64,000 bases of DNA. It comes from Mytilus trossulus (Eukaryota > Mollusca > Bivalvia > Mytilida > Mytilidae). How positions within the stretch are numbered: position 1 is the stretch's first letter; each line of letters opens with the position of its first letter. The notes beneath the pieces were generated by a model. That model was not told the origin of the DNA. It made no database searches and saw only the letters and a program-made list of their open reading frames with translations. The stretch is taken from the NCBI RefSeq assembly GCF_036588685.1, contig NC_086384.1:13778195-13842194 (forward strand), read 5' to 3'. This document shows positions 36,184-47,071 of this stretch, piece by piece. The position numbers and the translations under genes are program-made.

Positions 36184-36227
36184 ACACCAGACGCGCGTTT
36201 CGTCAACACAAAACTCATCAGTGACGC
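36184..36227 (-). ncRNA. Hammerhead ribozyme motif (intact core)
   Basis: Read on the minus strand: GCGTCA, CTGATGA, a 3-bp stem II (GTT/GAC with one G-U), GAAA, C-GCGC-G stem III, GTC, TGGTGT. The core is complete; stem II is weaker than in the other copies. Confidence 0.7.
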
Positions 36228-36529
36228 TCATATAAAAAAAAAAGTTATAAAGCCAAACAAGTACAAAGTTGAAGAGCATTGGGGATTCAAAATCCAAAAA
36301 GTTGTGCCAAATACGGCTAAGGTTATCTATGCCTGGGATAAGAAAGTTCGTAGTTTTTCGAAAAATTCAAACTTTTGTAAACATGACCACATTATTGATA
36401 TGCATGTCAACAACTAAGTGTGAACTACTGGGCTGGTGGTACCCTCGGGGACTAAACGTCCACCAGCAGTGGCATCGACCCAGTGGTGTATATAGTTATC
36501 AAAGTTACCAGAATTATAATTTAGTTCGC

Positions 36530-36573
36530 CAGACGCGCGTTTCGTCTACATAAGACTTATCAGAGACGCTCAT
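36530..36573 (-). ncRNA. Decayed hammerhead motif
   Basis: Upstream partner of 36184-36227 on the minus strand. The core reads CTGATAA (invariant G8 lost) and the stem I base next to it is mismatched. Predicted inactive. Confidence 0.6.
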
Positions 36574-36784
36574 ATCAAAATATTTATAAAGTCAAACAAG
36601 TAGAACATCATGCATAAAGAGTAAATAATGGTCGGTGTTTTGTGGCATTTGTTTAAACTACCTGCTTTTAGTTTAAAGATAACAGAGATTATGTCTGCGT
36701 ATAAGTACTGATACGATCATTTTATTGAGTATTCTGCATAAGTTTAGTTGTAGTTTCTTCTTGTAGCGCTGCATTTTTGAACAA

Positions 36785-36885
36785 CAAATATGAAAAAAAA
36801 GATGTTGTATGATTGCAAATGAGACAATTCTCCACAAGAGACCAAATGACACAGACATTAATAACAACAGGTCACTGTCTGGTCT
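36785..36885 (+). repeat. Dispersed repeat DR1, 5' end only
   Basis: About 100 bp beginning 'gaaaaaaaagatgttgtat' and ending 'aacaacaggtcactgtctg'. It is shared at the same place by units C (44873-44965) and D (56620-56720), so it predates their duplication. Confidence 0.75.
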
Positions 36886-37079
36886 GAATCATGTCAAATT
36901 GTGTATAAAAATGTCAAGCAATTGATCATCAAAAAATAAATGCTTGCAATTTGCGATGAATTATATTTTTTTATATTCGGGTTAATGTTTCAAATTATAA
37001 CACTTATTTTTAATTTTCGAATAATGTCATCCTACAGAAAAAATTATTTAAATGTAATTTTCTCCAATATAAGTTATAA

Positions 37080-37138
37080 TGACAGTCCTCCTCCGCTCTG
37101 TGCACTGTATATAAACTTGTGCTGGTTACCGATCTTCA
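37080..37138 (+). promoter_or_regulatory. Core promoter of gene B
   Basis: TATATAAA at 37108-37115, with CCTCCGCT at 37090-37097. Sequence similarity with units C and D is high across 36940-37201. Confidence 0.75.
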
Positions 37139-37201
37139 TTACAGAGGTAACAGGACATACCAAACATCAAACATTTACAGACAGAGCAACAGTCGTACAA
37201 G
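37139..37201 (+). other. Gene B non-coding exon 1 (5' UTR)
   Basis: Ends 'gtcgtacaag' before the donor gtattt at 37202. The start is inferred from the TATA distance. No ATG. Confidence 0.65.
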
Positions 37202-37415
37202 GTATTTAATTTTCTACTTTCATTGTTAGTGTTGATTGCTGATTTTTTTTTTCAGTATCTTTAAATAAAAAACTAAACCAATTTTGCCACTGACAATACG
37301 TACCTTCGTTTATTATTGTCAATAACTGTTACATATTTGGCTCTTTTAGTCAACTTAAGAATCATATAAGGGTGAAATCATTCACTTAATATTGTCAATG
37401 TCGAAAAAAACCTAA

Positions 37416-37801
37416 ACAGCTACTTTAGTACACGTAATCTAGGTGTACAGTTTTAAAGATAAATATCAAATGTACATCTGTAAATAGATATAGAAAGATA
37501 TGTGAGTGTAAAGCTATGTATAAACTGTACATCTATAAGGCTATAATATATATATCAACTATGCAGTTATGGATCTGAATATAAACTGTACATCTGTACA
37601 GTTTATGTACAGCTTAACATATGTACAGTTGATGTACAGCTTAACATATGTACAGTTTTAAAATATATCTTAACATATGTGCAGTTAATATACAGCTTTA
37701 CAGATGAACAGATTAAATACAGCTTTACAGATGTACATTTGATATGTATCTTTAGAACTGTAAACATTATTACTTGTACTAAAGTAGCTGTGTAATGATG
37801 A
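37416..37801. mobile_element. Fold-back palindrome in intron 1 of gene B
   Basis: The left arm starts ACAGCTACTTTAGTACA and the right arm ends in its reverse complement (TACTAAAGTAGCTGT). Pairing continues inward through 'gtacagttttaaagat' and 'atcaaatgtacatctgtaaa' to a central palindrome, ATAAACTGTACA-TC-TGTACAGTTTAT (37581-37606). The whole 386 bp could fold as one imperfect hairpin. It is present in units B, C and D and not seen in A. It looks like a fold-back MITE; transcription with the intron is expected. Confidence 0.8.
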
Positions 37802-37891
37802 TTCTACAATACAAGAACGATTCATTAGTAGAATAAAAGATAAGAGAAGATTTAGTTAATAGTTATCAAAGGTACAGGATTATAATTTATG

Positions 37892-37935
37892 ACGCCAGAC
37901 GCATGTTTCGGCGTCATAAGACTCATCAGTGACGC
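37892..37935 (-). ncRNA. Hammerhead motif with damaged stem II, intron 1 of gene B
   Basis: Core CTGATGA and GAAA are intact on the minus strand. The stem II 3' arm reads GCC where gene C has GAC, which removes a pair. Antisense to the gene. Confidence 0.6.
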
Positions 37936-38204
37936 TCAAAACAGTTACAAAAATAAAATAATAAAATAACTTTGGATCGTCAGTAAATGTTTGTTTTTAT
38001 CTATATATTTTAAACTGATGATACTATTATCTTTTTCCTAGTTAGGAACTTCATATGCTTTTATTGGCCTTAACAAAACTGTTAATACTTAAATATATTA
38101 AAAAAACATAAGTTTCAATGTGTCAGTCGATTGTCCAAAAAAAGAAACATGCAGGACCAAATTAAAATAACAAAACATATACTCACAGGTTTAACAGCTG
38201 TTTA

Positions 38205-38660
38205 AACCCCCTGGATAACCCCCTACAAGCACACTCAAAGCTCCAACATCACTTATAAGGATAACCCCCTTATGTACACTCAAAACCCAAACTTTTATTA
38301 AAAGGTCCTCTCTTATGTACACTTAAAGCCCCAACATCTCTTAAAAGGATTACCTCTCTATGACCACTCAAAACCTAACATCTCTTAAAATGATTACTTT
38401 CATTATGTACACTCAAAGCCCCAACATATCTAAAAAGGATTACCTCCCTTATGTACAATCAAAGTCCCAACATATCCAATAAGGATTACATCCCTTATGT
38501 ACATTCTAAGTCCAAAAATCTCTAATGAGGATTACCTCCTCTATGCACAGTTTAATGCTTAATATATCTTTTAAGGATTATCTCCCTTATGTAAACTCAA
38601 AGCCCCAACATCTCTTATTAGCGTAACCTCCATTATGTACACTCTCAGTCCAATATTCCT
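38205..38660 (+). repeat. 46-bp minisatellite, about 10 units, intron 1 of gene B
   Basis: Units of the form 'ggattacctcccttatgtac' followed by 'actcaaagccccaacatctc'. Gene C has the same number and D about 13. A has none that I can see. Confidence 0.9.
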
Positions 38661-39016
38661 TACAATAATAACTACCAATATTAATGTTATTTCAACTGAT
38701 CGGACAAAGATTATGTTTTAATTTTCATAAGGACATTCTATTTGAAGATTTTTGTGAAAGGATCATTGGCGTTATAATTATTATTGAATTCTAATCAGAT
38801 CACCTATCAGTGTCATCAAACGCATAATACAAAATAACTGAGTGTATAATATGGGACGAATAACTGGAAACTTAATTATTAATGAGTTAATCCCAAAACT
38901 CCTGTTATGGATGGAGTGGTGTTAAACAAGCGAACTATTTAAACCCCGTCAAGTCCAGTGAAATAAGTCTAGGAATACCTTCATGTCTATATTCTTCCAA
39001 CTTGTATTTTCAGAAA

Positions 39017-41582
39017 ATGAAAACACTTTTGGTTTTGATGACACTTGTGATAGTAGGACACTGCCTTTTGGAAGATATTTTGGGGAACATACCGGAAAAT
39101 AAAATATCGGTAAGAAGCCTACAGAAAACACTGCAGATAAGTCACAACTGACTACTTACAGATCGGTAACAACTGACTACTTACAGATCGGTCACAACTG
39201 ACTGCTTACAGATCGGTGTTTTACAAACAAACAAAAAAACGAACAATCAGTCAGTTTCAGAAATCGTGCATAAAACTATCAGATTGGTGAATAATTTTAA
39301 ACTCTAAATATAGATAGTTTAGTAACACAAAGAAACAGGCAAACGATCTATACTATAAAGAAAACAAACAAATTTGTTCGCCCAAAACGTACCTTAAGGT
39401 GGTATGGGAGTCTAAAATAAGAATGATAGAATTTGTTCATACTTTGCCAAAATGTAGTATCTATTGATACATGTTAAAAAATATTATAAAAATGATAGGT
39501 CACCGTGCATTTTTTCAAGCTACGGGTCATGACAAAATGACACATTTTGTATGGATTATACAGGAAAAAACACCATTTTGTGAATAGAAACTAAACGAAA
39601 TGATAGAATTGTAAAATAAATTAGGAAAATATAGCTTTCAAACAATGCTTTGATAATATCAAAAGAAAAGATAGGGTCACCGTACGTTTTTTCCGGCTAA
39701 AATACAAAGTAGGAAAATTCCATGAACAATTTAACAGAAAATGCACTGTTTTAGAGTTACCTCCCCTTAAAATAACAATTTCAAAATATTTAAAAATAAC
39801 CAAAAATAATCTGCACTTGTACATATATTTATATTTATAAGTTATATTCTTAAAAATTGAATCTTTTAAATGTAAAAACACATGAAATATCTGCATTCTT
39901 GCATCAAATTTAGCTAATTTGATAGAAAATATGGACCTTAGATTCTCTGTTTTTTACAATCCAAGATGGCGAAAGACACCCATACCACCTTAAATATATT
40001 TGCTAGTAGTTTTAGTGTCATAAATCTGTATGTGTCTGATTCTTTGATTTATATCATTGTTAAGAATATTAGAATATATATCTGATTTGTTGAACTAATA
40101 GAAGAAGTTCTCTGTAAGTTTTGTCAGCGAGAGGAGATAAGTCCTCTAAATGTTTCATAATGAACGGTTGCAACTGTCGTAAATTATACAATGTCAATCA
40201 AATCAATTTTGTAGTCATTTTTGTTTGTTATTATCTACTTAGTGAATCATTAGTTAGTATTAAGGAAAAATAGTACTATAACATTTTCCCAGCATTATGT
40301 TGGCCTTTTCAGTACCCAAGGAAGGTAAAGGAAGTCAACTCAAAACCGCTATATTTAATTGAAAGGATACACTTTTTTATTTATCTATGAATAACTGCAC
40401 TGTGTTTATTTACAATATGAAATTTGAAATCCATTGCAATATGTTCTAGAGAGATATTCGAAAATACTTATCTTATTGTTCCATATTTACACGACACTAA
40501 TGTTTTAAAATTAATGTTTGCTTTTTATTTTTATTATTTCATGTGTATCTTCATATACATACTATTTTTACAGCTCGTCACAAAAAGAGGTCATGAAAAT
40601 ACACTAAATTTTTTGTATAGGATAGCTGATAATGATAGGAATGGTCGATTATCAGCTTCAGAATTGGCTCAATATACACAACCTAATCACGGGAAGACAC
40701 CATTACAGAATGCCAGAGAGACTATTCGACTCTGTGATACCAATAATGATCACGAGTTGACCAAAAGAGGTAATATATCGATCGTTTCCTATGACACAAA
40801 CAACTTTATGATTGAAGTCTTTTTGTATCATGTTACTCCCATACTTCTAATACTTTTGTGTTAAATACGGATTGGCTTCAAATTTAACATGTGTCCATTA
40901 TCTCCTCATCATTTAATTGTTGATGCAACGCGGCTTCTGGGTGTATTGTCTTTCAGCTTATAGACAGAATTTTTTTATGCAACTGTGATGTCAATGATGT
41001 TTTTTCATGATATACTACGGCTTAAAATGGAATTTAGAATTAAATTATAAGGAATGATTTTTTTTCTGGCCATTATAAATAACGTCGATAGTGTGGTGCA
41101 CACTTAACATAACACGAACCGCATTTTTACGTTATTTCGTCATAGACTGGAATAATATCACACCCTTTCCTTAATTATCATATCATCATCTGAATGAAAA
41201 AATATGCAAAGGAGAAAATTTGTATAACACTTGAAATTCATATAAAAAAAAATCCACGCGACTTGAAGAGAATGTTAGTAAAAATTGTATCAAATCATTA
41301 AATTTTGGAAGAACACTTTCCTTACATGTTAATATGGAGTATCTCTTTATACATATGATTTATTTTTTCAAAAAAATGTTCAAATAGACATAACAATTGA
41401 ATTAACGGAAAAACTCCGACCGCGGGAATGCCTAAATAAAAACATATAGTAATGCATATTCCTATTGTATCATTTCTGAGATGACTTTATTTAGAGGAAG
41501 GGAAACATAGGGTTCGAATAACTTCCATCTCAAATTTTCTTTTTCAGAAATGCTGACATACTTGAATAGTGTGGGAAATTGA
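39017..41582 (+). CDS. Gene B: small secreted EF-hand protein
   Basis: Coding exons 39017-39109, 40574-40769 and 41548-41582 (stop 41580-41582), 107 residues, GT-AG introns in phases 0 and 1 as in gene A. The signal peptide is MKTLLVLMTLVIVGHC. EF-hand loop 1 is DNDRNGRLSASE (residues 50-61; Asp, Asp, Asn, Gly and Glu in place) and loop 2 is DTNNDHELTKRE (86-97), completed by the last exon. The dibasic site at 29-30 is KI here instead of KR; the KR before GHENTLNF (35-36) is kept. Near-identical to gene C: exon differences are two amino-acid changes (T9A and I30R in C) plus silent sites. The promoter and first exon lie 1.8 kb upstream across a repeat-filled intron. Expected to be an extracellular or secretory-pathway calcium binder; no named family recognised. 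Confidence 0.85.
39130..39220 (+). repeat. 25-bp tandem repeat, about 3 units, beside the exon 2 donor
   Basis: Units 'cttacagatcggtcacaact' just inside intron 2. The array is similar in gene C and expanded to about 21 units in D. Confidence 0.8.
39398..39989. mobile_element. TTAA-flanked MITE in intron 2 of gene B, 592 bp
   Basis: Inverted termini GGTGGTATGGGAGTC (39398) and GACACCCATACCACC (ending 39989) match at 14 of 15 positions. TTAA lies on both sides (39394-39397 and 39990-39993). Gene C has the empty site with a single TTAA near 47450. This is a piggyBac-type target; non-coding. Confidence 0.95.
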
Positions 41583-41759
41583 GGAACGAACGGCATTATT
41601 TGTTGTAAAAACTATTTGATTTTTATTACATATTAAAGATGATCACATAATATATGGGTTTATTAGAGTAAAAACATCAATGCTTCTAATTTCAAAAAAA
41701 TATCCAATTGTAAAAGAGAGGCGAAAAGATACCAGAGATATTTTAACGCATATGTCTAA

Positions 41760-41765
41760 AATAAA
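41760..41765 (+). terminator. Candidate poly(A) signal of gene B
   Basis: AATAAA 178 nt after the stop. It lies in the DR2-derived flank, at the same place as in A, C and D. Confidence 0.5.
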
Positions 41766-41839
41766 CTGACAATGCCATAAAAAAAAACCCAACAAAGACA
41801 AAAGACAAACAACACCATACAAACGACAAAATAAAAATC

Positions 41840-42445
41840 TTGAGACTGCACCATGAATCCCACCAAAAATAGGAGGTGATCCTATGAGACTGCTACACGA
41901 ATCCCAACAAAAAACGGAGGTGATCCTTAATGACTGTGCAACACGTATCCCACCAAAAAACGGAGGTGGTCCTTTAAGACTGTGCAACACGTATCCCACC
42001 AAAAAACCGGAGGTGATCGTTTAAGACTGTGCAACACGAATCCCACCAAAACACGAGGTGATCCTTTAAGACTGTGCAACACGAATCCCACCAAAAAGCG
42101 GAGGTGCTCCTTTAAGACTGTGCAACACGAATCACACCAAAAAAACGGAAGAATCCTTTAAGACTGTGCAACACGAATCCCACCAAAAAGCGGAGGTGCT
42201 CCTTTAAGACTGTGCAACACGAATCACACCAAAAAAACGGAAGAATCCTTTAAGACTGTGCAACACGAATCCCACCAAAAACATGAGGTGATCCTTTAAG
42301 AATGTGCAACACGAATCCCACCAAAAAAACGGAAGAATCCTTTAAGACTGTGCAACACGAATCACACCAAAAAGCGGAGGTGCTCCTTTAAGACTGTGCA
42401 ACACGAATCACACCAAAAACATAAGGTGATCCTTAAAGCGTTTTT
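41840..42445 (-). repeat. 46-bp minisatellite derived from DR2, about 13 units
   Basis: Units 'cacgaatcccaccaaaaa' then 'cggaggtgatcctttaagac' and 'tgtgcaa'. The single-unit form is inside ordinary DR2 (58020-58040). A two-unit block (about 42070-42180) is itself repeated, so there is higher-order structure. Gene C has about 6 units. Confidence 0.9.
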
Positions 42446-42849
42446 TTTTTTGTAATACAAAACGTAAAAAGTACAAAAAAAAATGCCACACGCATAACGT
42501 GTGCTACTGAGGAGCATCCAAGTTTGTGGAGGGTTTCTTGTTAGTCGGTTATTTTTGATTCTCTTTTGCAATTTTCTTCTTTCTTTTAATTGTAAGTTTT
42601 CCCTAATATTTTCCCAGCTAATCAGCATTTATCTATTTCGTCTGTACACTTTCTAATCAATCAAACTCAATTCAGAAGTCTATCATTACTAACTTTAACT
42701 GTATTATCATAATTTGGATATGATAGTTGATCGTAATAGAATAACCGTTTCACAGATGATATGTCGGACATGTTTCTTACGTTAAAACTATAATCCCTTT
42801 CCCTTTTCATGAATGTGACCAACCGAATTATATCATTTACCGGGTTTGT

Positions 42850-43190
42850 AATTTTGAGCAACACGACGGGTGCCACATGTAGAGCATGATCTGCCTACCC
42901 TTCCGGAGCACCTGAGATAACCCCGAGTTTTTGATGGGGTTCGTGTTTCTCAGTCTTTAGTTTTCTATGCTTTTTCTTGTATAGTATTATTTGTCTGTTT
43001 TCTTATTCAATTTTAGCCATGGCTTTGTCAGTTTGTTTTCAATTTATGAGGTTGATTGTTCCTCTGGTATCTTTTACCCCTCTTTCGTGCATTTTTCCAA
43101 AGAACTATGGCCGTCACATACTATGCAATATGTATCTGTGTTCTCAACGTCTTGTACAATTCTGTTCATTTAAAAATCAAATATACTTTT
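42850..43190 (+). repeat. Dispersed repeat DR2
   Basis: Plus-strand copy: 'gacgggtgccacatgtagag', 'cggagcacctgagataaccc', 'agccatggctttgtcagttt'. Overlapping reading frames in several phases are all repeat-derived. Confidence 0.8.
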
Positions 43191-43259
43191 TGTACCTCTC
43201 ATCTCCGTAAATTATTATTATTGAAGAAACAGATATCAAATAAAAACTATTCATAATCT

Positions 43260-44370
43260 AAAATATATTTTAAAATATGTACTTTTTTACATCGCGTTGA
43301 CCATAGGGGCATTCCAATGTATTGTTACCAAGAAGATTTCTACTTACGTAACCGATCTATAAATACGTGGACATTATCGAGGGCAAAAATAACATTCCTA
43401 ATCGCTTGATATAAATTCATTTTTTAAATGAATACTTATAAAGTAAATATAAAATTGTTTAGAACATAAATCAATTCGTTGAAATTATATATGTATATAT
43501 GATATGTATAAGTATAAAACACATTGTTAATATCTTTGCACACGGACAGGTCTTTGTTAACACATGCAGAAGAATATCGCAAGACCATTTTGCGGGTAAA
43601 TATGAGTGCCTGCTCAAATCAGAAATTATCGAATTATTACAGGAGAGCGTTTTCCATGCACTTTCACTGCACTAGCTCAGTATCTTTGTGATTTCACTTT
43701 CTATTATTAGAATAGTAAACCAAAATGCTATACAAACGGATTATAAATAAACATAATGTAACTGTTATATACAAAAAAGGATATAATATATATAACAGCA
43801 AACCAGAGAATACTGATTTGTATCACTACAATATAAATCTTATAACGTCATGTCATTTTATTCATCATCCATTTCTCAGAGAAAAAAAAATCTGTACATT
43901 AATCTTACTTTCAGGTATACAGATGTAATTTTTTCTGAGACAAGTGCTTGTGACCATCCAAAAGAACTTACGGTCATCCGATGCTCAGTACTTCAGTATT
44001 TTGAATTTGATAAGGATTTAATATACATTCATCTTATATACCTTCTATTCCATATATATACAATGTACAACATTGAGGCCTTTAATAGTCAACTATTTTG
44101 GAATGATTTCAGATTAATGTTATTAGATGTACAGTCCGCTGTAGTCGTTTAGTTTTGGTCTTGGTTTGTAGCGGAGATCTGTTTAGGGCTTATCTTACAA
44201 CGTATTCTTAGTTCTGTATATAATACATGATCTAGGCTATATTATCTGACATAAACCCTTACACTTGAAATAAGAAAACCTCTTTCCAGATGACACAAAT
44301 CTGAATCAAGACCGTGTTAAATGCCGTACTTTGACTTAATATTGTTTACTTTTTACAAATTGTCACTTCG
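43260..44370. other. Mostly unassigned spacer of unit C
   Basis: No shared repeat or gene recognised. A 67-codon and a 100-codon frame overlap here, but neither is supported by another copy. Confidence 0.45.
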
Positions 44371-44374
44371 ATGA

Positions 44375-44415
44375 AGAGTTGTCTCATTGGCTCTCATGCC
44401 ACATTTTTTTATATT
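44375..44415 (-). repeat. Dispersed repeat DR1, terminal fragment
   Basis: The 'gagttgtctcattggctctc' end of DR1 on the minus strand. Confidence 0.6.
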
Positions 44416-44872
44416 TATATATGACGTTAGATAATCTAATTTTGAATTCATTTCTACAAAACATCCTTATTCTGATGCATGACCGAAACAAAAAAGCTCG
44501 ACAATAATACAATACGTGATGGCGACCATAAAACAGAATATGGTAGATTTATTTACACAATAAAAAATACAGTAGTATCTCATAAGCATGTGAACGATAT
44601 ATAAACTAGAAAAATAGTCGTTTTGTCAACCATGACTTATTGTTTAAATAAGTTCATCTATATCATCATAGTCCTAATAAAGCGTAAATAGAGGTCGGTG
44701 TTTTAGGGGTATATTTTTTAATTACCTGGTTTCAGTTTGAACATATTGGTGATTATAATTGCTTAGTACTTATACGATCATTTTATCGAGTATCCTGCAT
44801 AAGTTTAATATCAGTTTCTTCTTGTAGCAATGTATTTAAAAAATAAATAAATTCTGAACAACAAATATGAAA

Positions 44873-44965
44873 AAGAAGATGTGGTTTGATTGACAAAGAG
44901 ACAATTCTCCACAAGAGACAAAATGGCACAGACATTAATAACAACAGGTCACTGTCTGATCTGAA
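44873..44965 (+). repeat. Dispersed repeat DR1, 5' end only
   Basis: Counterpart of 36785-36885 in unit C. Confidence 0.75.
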
Positions 44966-45134
44966 TCATATCAAATTGTCAAATCATCAAAACAAAATGC
45001 TACAAATTTGCGATGAATTATATTTTTTATATGTGGGTTAATGTTTCAATTTATAACACTTTTTTTTTAAATTTTCGAATAATGTCATCCTACAGAAAAA
45101 ATCACTTGAATGTAATTTTCTCCATTATTAGACA

Positions 45135-45196
45135 TAATGACAGTCCTCCTCCGCTCTGTGCACTGTATATAAACTTATGGTGGCTTCTGATCTTCA
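45135..45196 (+). promoter_or_regulatory. Core promoter of gene C
   Basis: TATATAAA at 45166-45173 with the conserved CCTCCGCT block 10 bp upstream. Confidence 0.75.
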
Positions 45197-45260
45197 TAAC
45201 AGAGGTAAAGAGGACATACCAAACATCAAACATTTACAGACAGAGCAACACTCGTACAAG
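45197..45260 (+). other. Gene C non-coding exon 1 (5' UTR)
   Basis: Ends 'ctcgtacaag' before the donor gtattt at 45261. The start is inferred. Confidence 0.65.
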
Positions 45261-45473
45261 GTATTTAATATTTTATTTTCAGTGTTAGTGTTGATTGCTG
45301 ATTTTTTTTTTCATTATCTTTAAATAATAAATTAAACCAATTTTGCCACTGACAATATGTACATTCGTATATTGTTGTCAGAAACTGTTACATATTTGGC
45401 TCTTTTAGTCAATTTTAGAATCATATAAGGGTGAAAAAATTCACTAAGTATTGTCAATGTCGAAAACACCTAA

Positions 45474-45840
45474 CCAGCTACTTCAGTGCAAGTAATCGTG
45501 GTGTACAGTTTTAATGATGAATATCAAATATAGACCTGTAAATAGATAAAGGAAGATGTTGTATGAGTGTAAAGCTATGTATAAACTGTACATCTATAAG
45601 GTTATAATATATATATCAACTATGCAGTTATGGATCTGAATATAAACTGTACATCTGTACAATTTATGTACAGCTTAACATATGTACAGTTGATTTACAG
45701 CTTAACATATGTACAGTTTTAAAATATATCTTTACATATGTGCAGTTTATATACAGATTTACAGATGAACAGATTAAATACAGCTTTACAGATGTATCTT
45801 TAGAACTGTACAACATTATTACTTGTACTAAAGTAGCTGT
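45474..45840. mobile_element. Fold-back palindrome in intron 1 of gene C
   Basis: Same hairpin element as 37416-37801, with a few changes at the centre (ACATCTGTACAATTT) and a small deletion in the right arm. Confidence 0.75.
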
Positions 45841-45940
45841 GTAATGATGATTCTACAATACAAGAACGATTCATTAGTAGAATAAAAGATAAGAGAAGAT
45901 TTAGTTAATAGTTATCAAATGTACAGGATTATAATTTATG

Positions 45941-45984
45941 ACACCAGACGCATGTTTCGTCGTCATAAGACTCATCAGTGACGC
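45941..45984 (-). ncRNA. Hammerhead ribozyme motif in intron 1 of gene C, antisense
   Basis: Minus strand: GCGTCA, CTGATGA, stem II GTC/GAC, GAAA, C-ATGC-G stem III, GTC, TGGTGT. The core is complete. Its counterparts in B (stem II damaged) and D (core lost) have decayed. Confidence 0.7.
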
Positions 45985-46254
45985 TCAAAACAGTTACAAA
46001 AATAAAATAATAAAATAACTTTGGATCGTCAGTAAATGTTTGTTTTTATCTCTATATTTTCAACTGATGATACTACTATCTTTTTCCTTGTTAGGAATTT
46101 CATATGCTTTTATTGGCCTTAACAAAACTGTTAGTGCTTAAAAATATATTAAAAAAACATAAGTTTACACTGTGACAGTCGATTGTCCAAAAAAAGAAAC
46201 ATGCAGGACTAAATTCAAATAACAAAACATATACTCACAGGTATAACAGCTGTT

Positions 46255-46715
46255 TAAAACCCCCCGAATAACCCCCTTCAAGCACACTCAAAGCTCCAAC
46301 ATCACTAATAAGGATAAGCCCCTTATGTACACTCAAAGCCCAAACTTTTCTTAAAAGGTCCTCCCTTATGTACACTCAAAGCCCCAACATCTCTTAAAAG
46401 GATTACCTCTCTATGACCACTCAAAGCTCAACATCTCTTAAAATGATTACTTTCATTATGTACACTCAAAGCCCCAACATATCTAAAAAGGATTACCTCC
46501 CTTATGTACACTCAAAGGCCCACCATATCCAATAAGGATTACATCCCTTATGTACATTCTAAGTCCAAAAAGCTCTAATGAGGATTACCTCCTCTATGCA
46601 CAGTCTAATGCCTAATATATCTTTTAAGGATTATCTCCCTTATGTAAACTCAAAGCCCCAACATCTCTTATTAGCGTTACCTCCATTATGTACACTCTCA
46701 GTCCAATATTCCTTA
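46255..46715 (+). repeat. 46-bp minisatellite, about 10 units, intron 1 of gene C
   Basis: Unit-for-unit counterpart of 38205-38660. Confidence 0.9.
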
Positions 46716-47071
46716 CAATAATAACTACCAATATTAATGTTATTTCAATTGATCGGACAAAGCTTATGTTTTAATTTTCATAAGGACAGTCTATTTGAAG
46801 ATTTGTGTGATAATGATCATTGGCGTTATAATTATTATTGAATTCTATTCAGATCAACTATCAGTGTCATCAAACGCATAATACAAAATAACTGAGTGTA
46901 TAATATGGGACGAATAACTGGAAACTTAATTATTAATGAGTTAATCCCAAAACTCCTTTTATGGATTGAGTGGTGTTAAACAAGCGAACTATCTAAACCC
47001 CGTCAAGTCCAGTGAAATAAATCTAGGAATACCTTCATGTCTATATTCTTCCAACTTGTATTTTTCAGAAA

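Larger units (their letters stand above)
36148..36606 (-). mobile_element. Retrozyme-like dimeric repeat 3
   Basis: Minus-strand retrozyme with hammerhead motifs 341 bp apart. The body carries the same 'gtccaccagcagtggcat' structured stretch as repeat 1. Units C (near 44660) and D (near 56415) have uninterrupted sequence at this place, so it inserted only in unit B. Confidence 0.75.

Noticed and set aside
38205-38660. 46-bp repeats as a CRISPR-like array
   Set aside because: Units are contiguous with no unique spacers, in a spliced eukaryotic gene intron.
40424-40864. 146-codon frame containing the EF-hand exon of gene B (also 47885-48325 in C)
   Set aside because: The frame extends upstream and downstream past clear GT-AG splice sites shared by all four copies. 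Only 40574-40769 and 48035-48230 are exon.
41643-42002. 119-codon minus-strand frame
   Set aside because: Translation of the 46-bp minisatellite; the repeated peptide reflects DNA repetition only.
42977-43256. Three overlapping frames of 60-77 codons
   Set aside because: All fall in a DR2 dispersed repeat whose other copies do not keep the frames.
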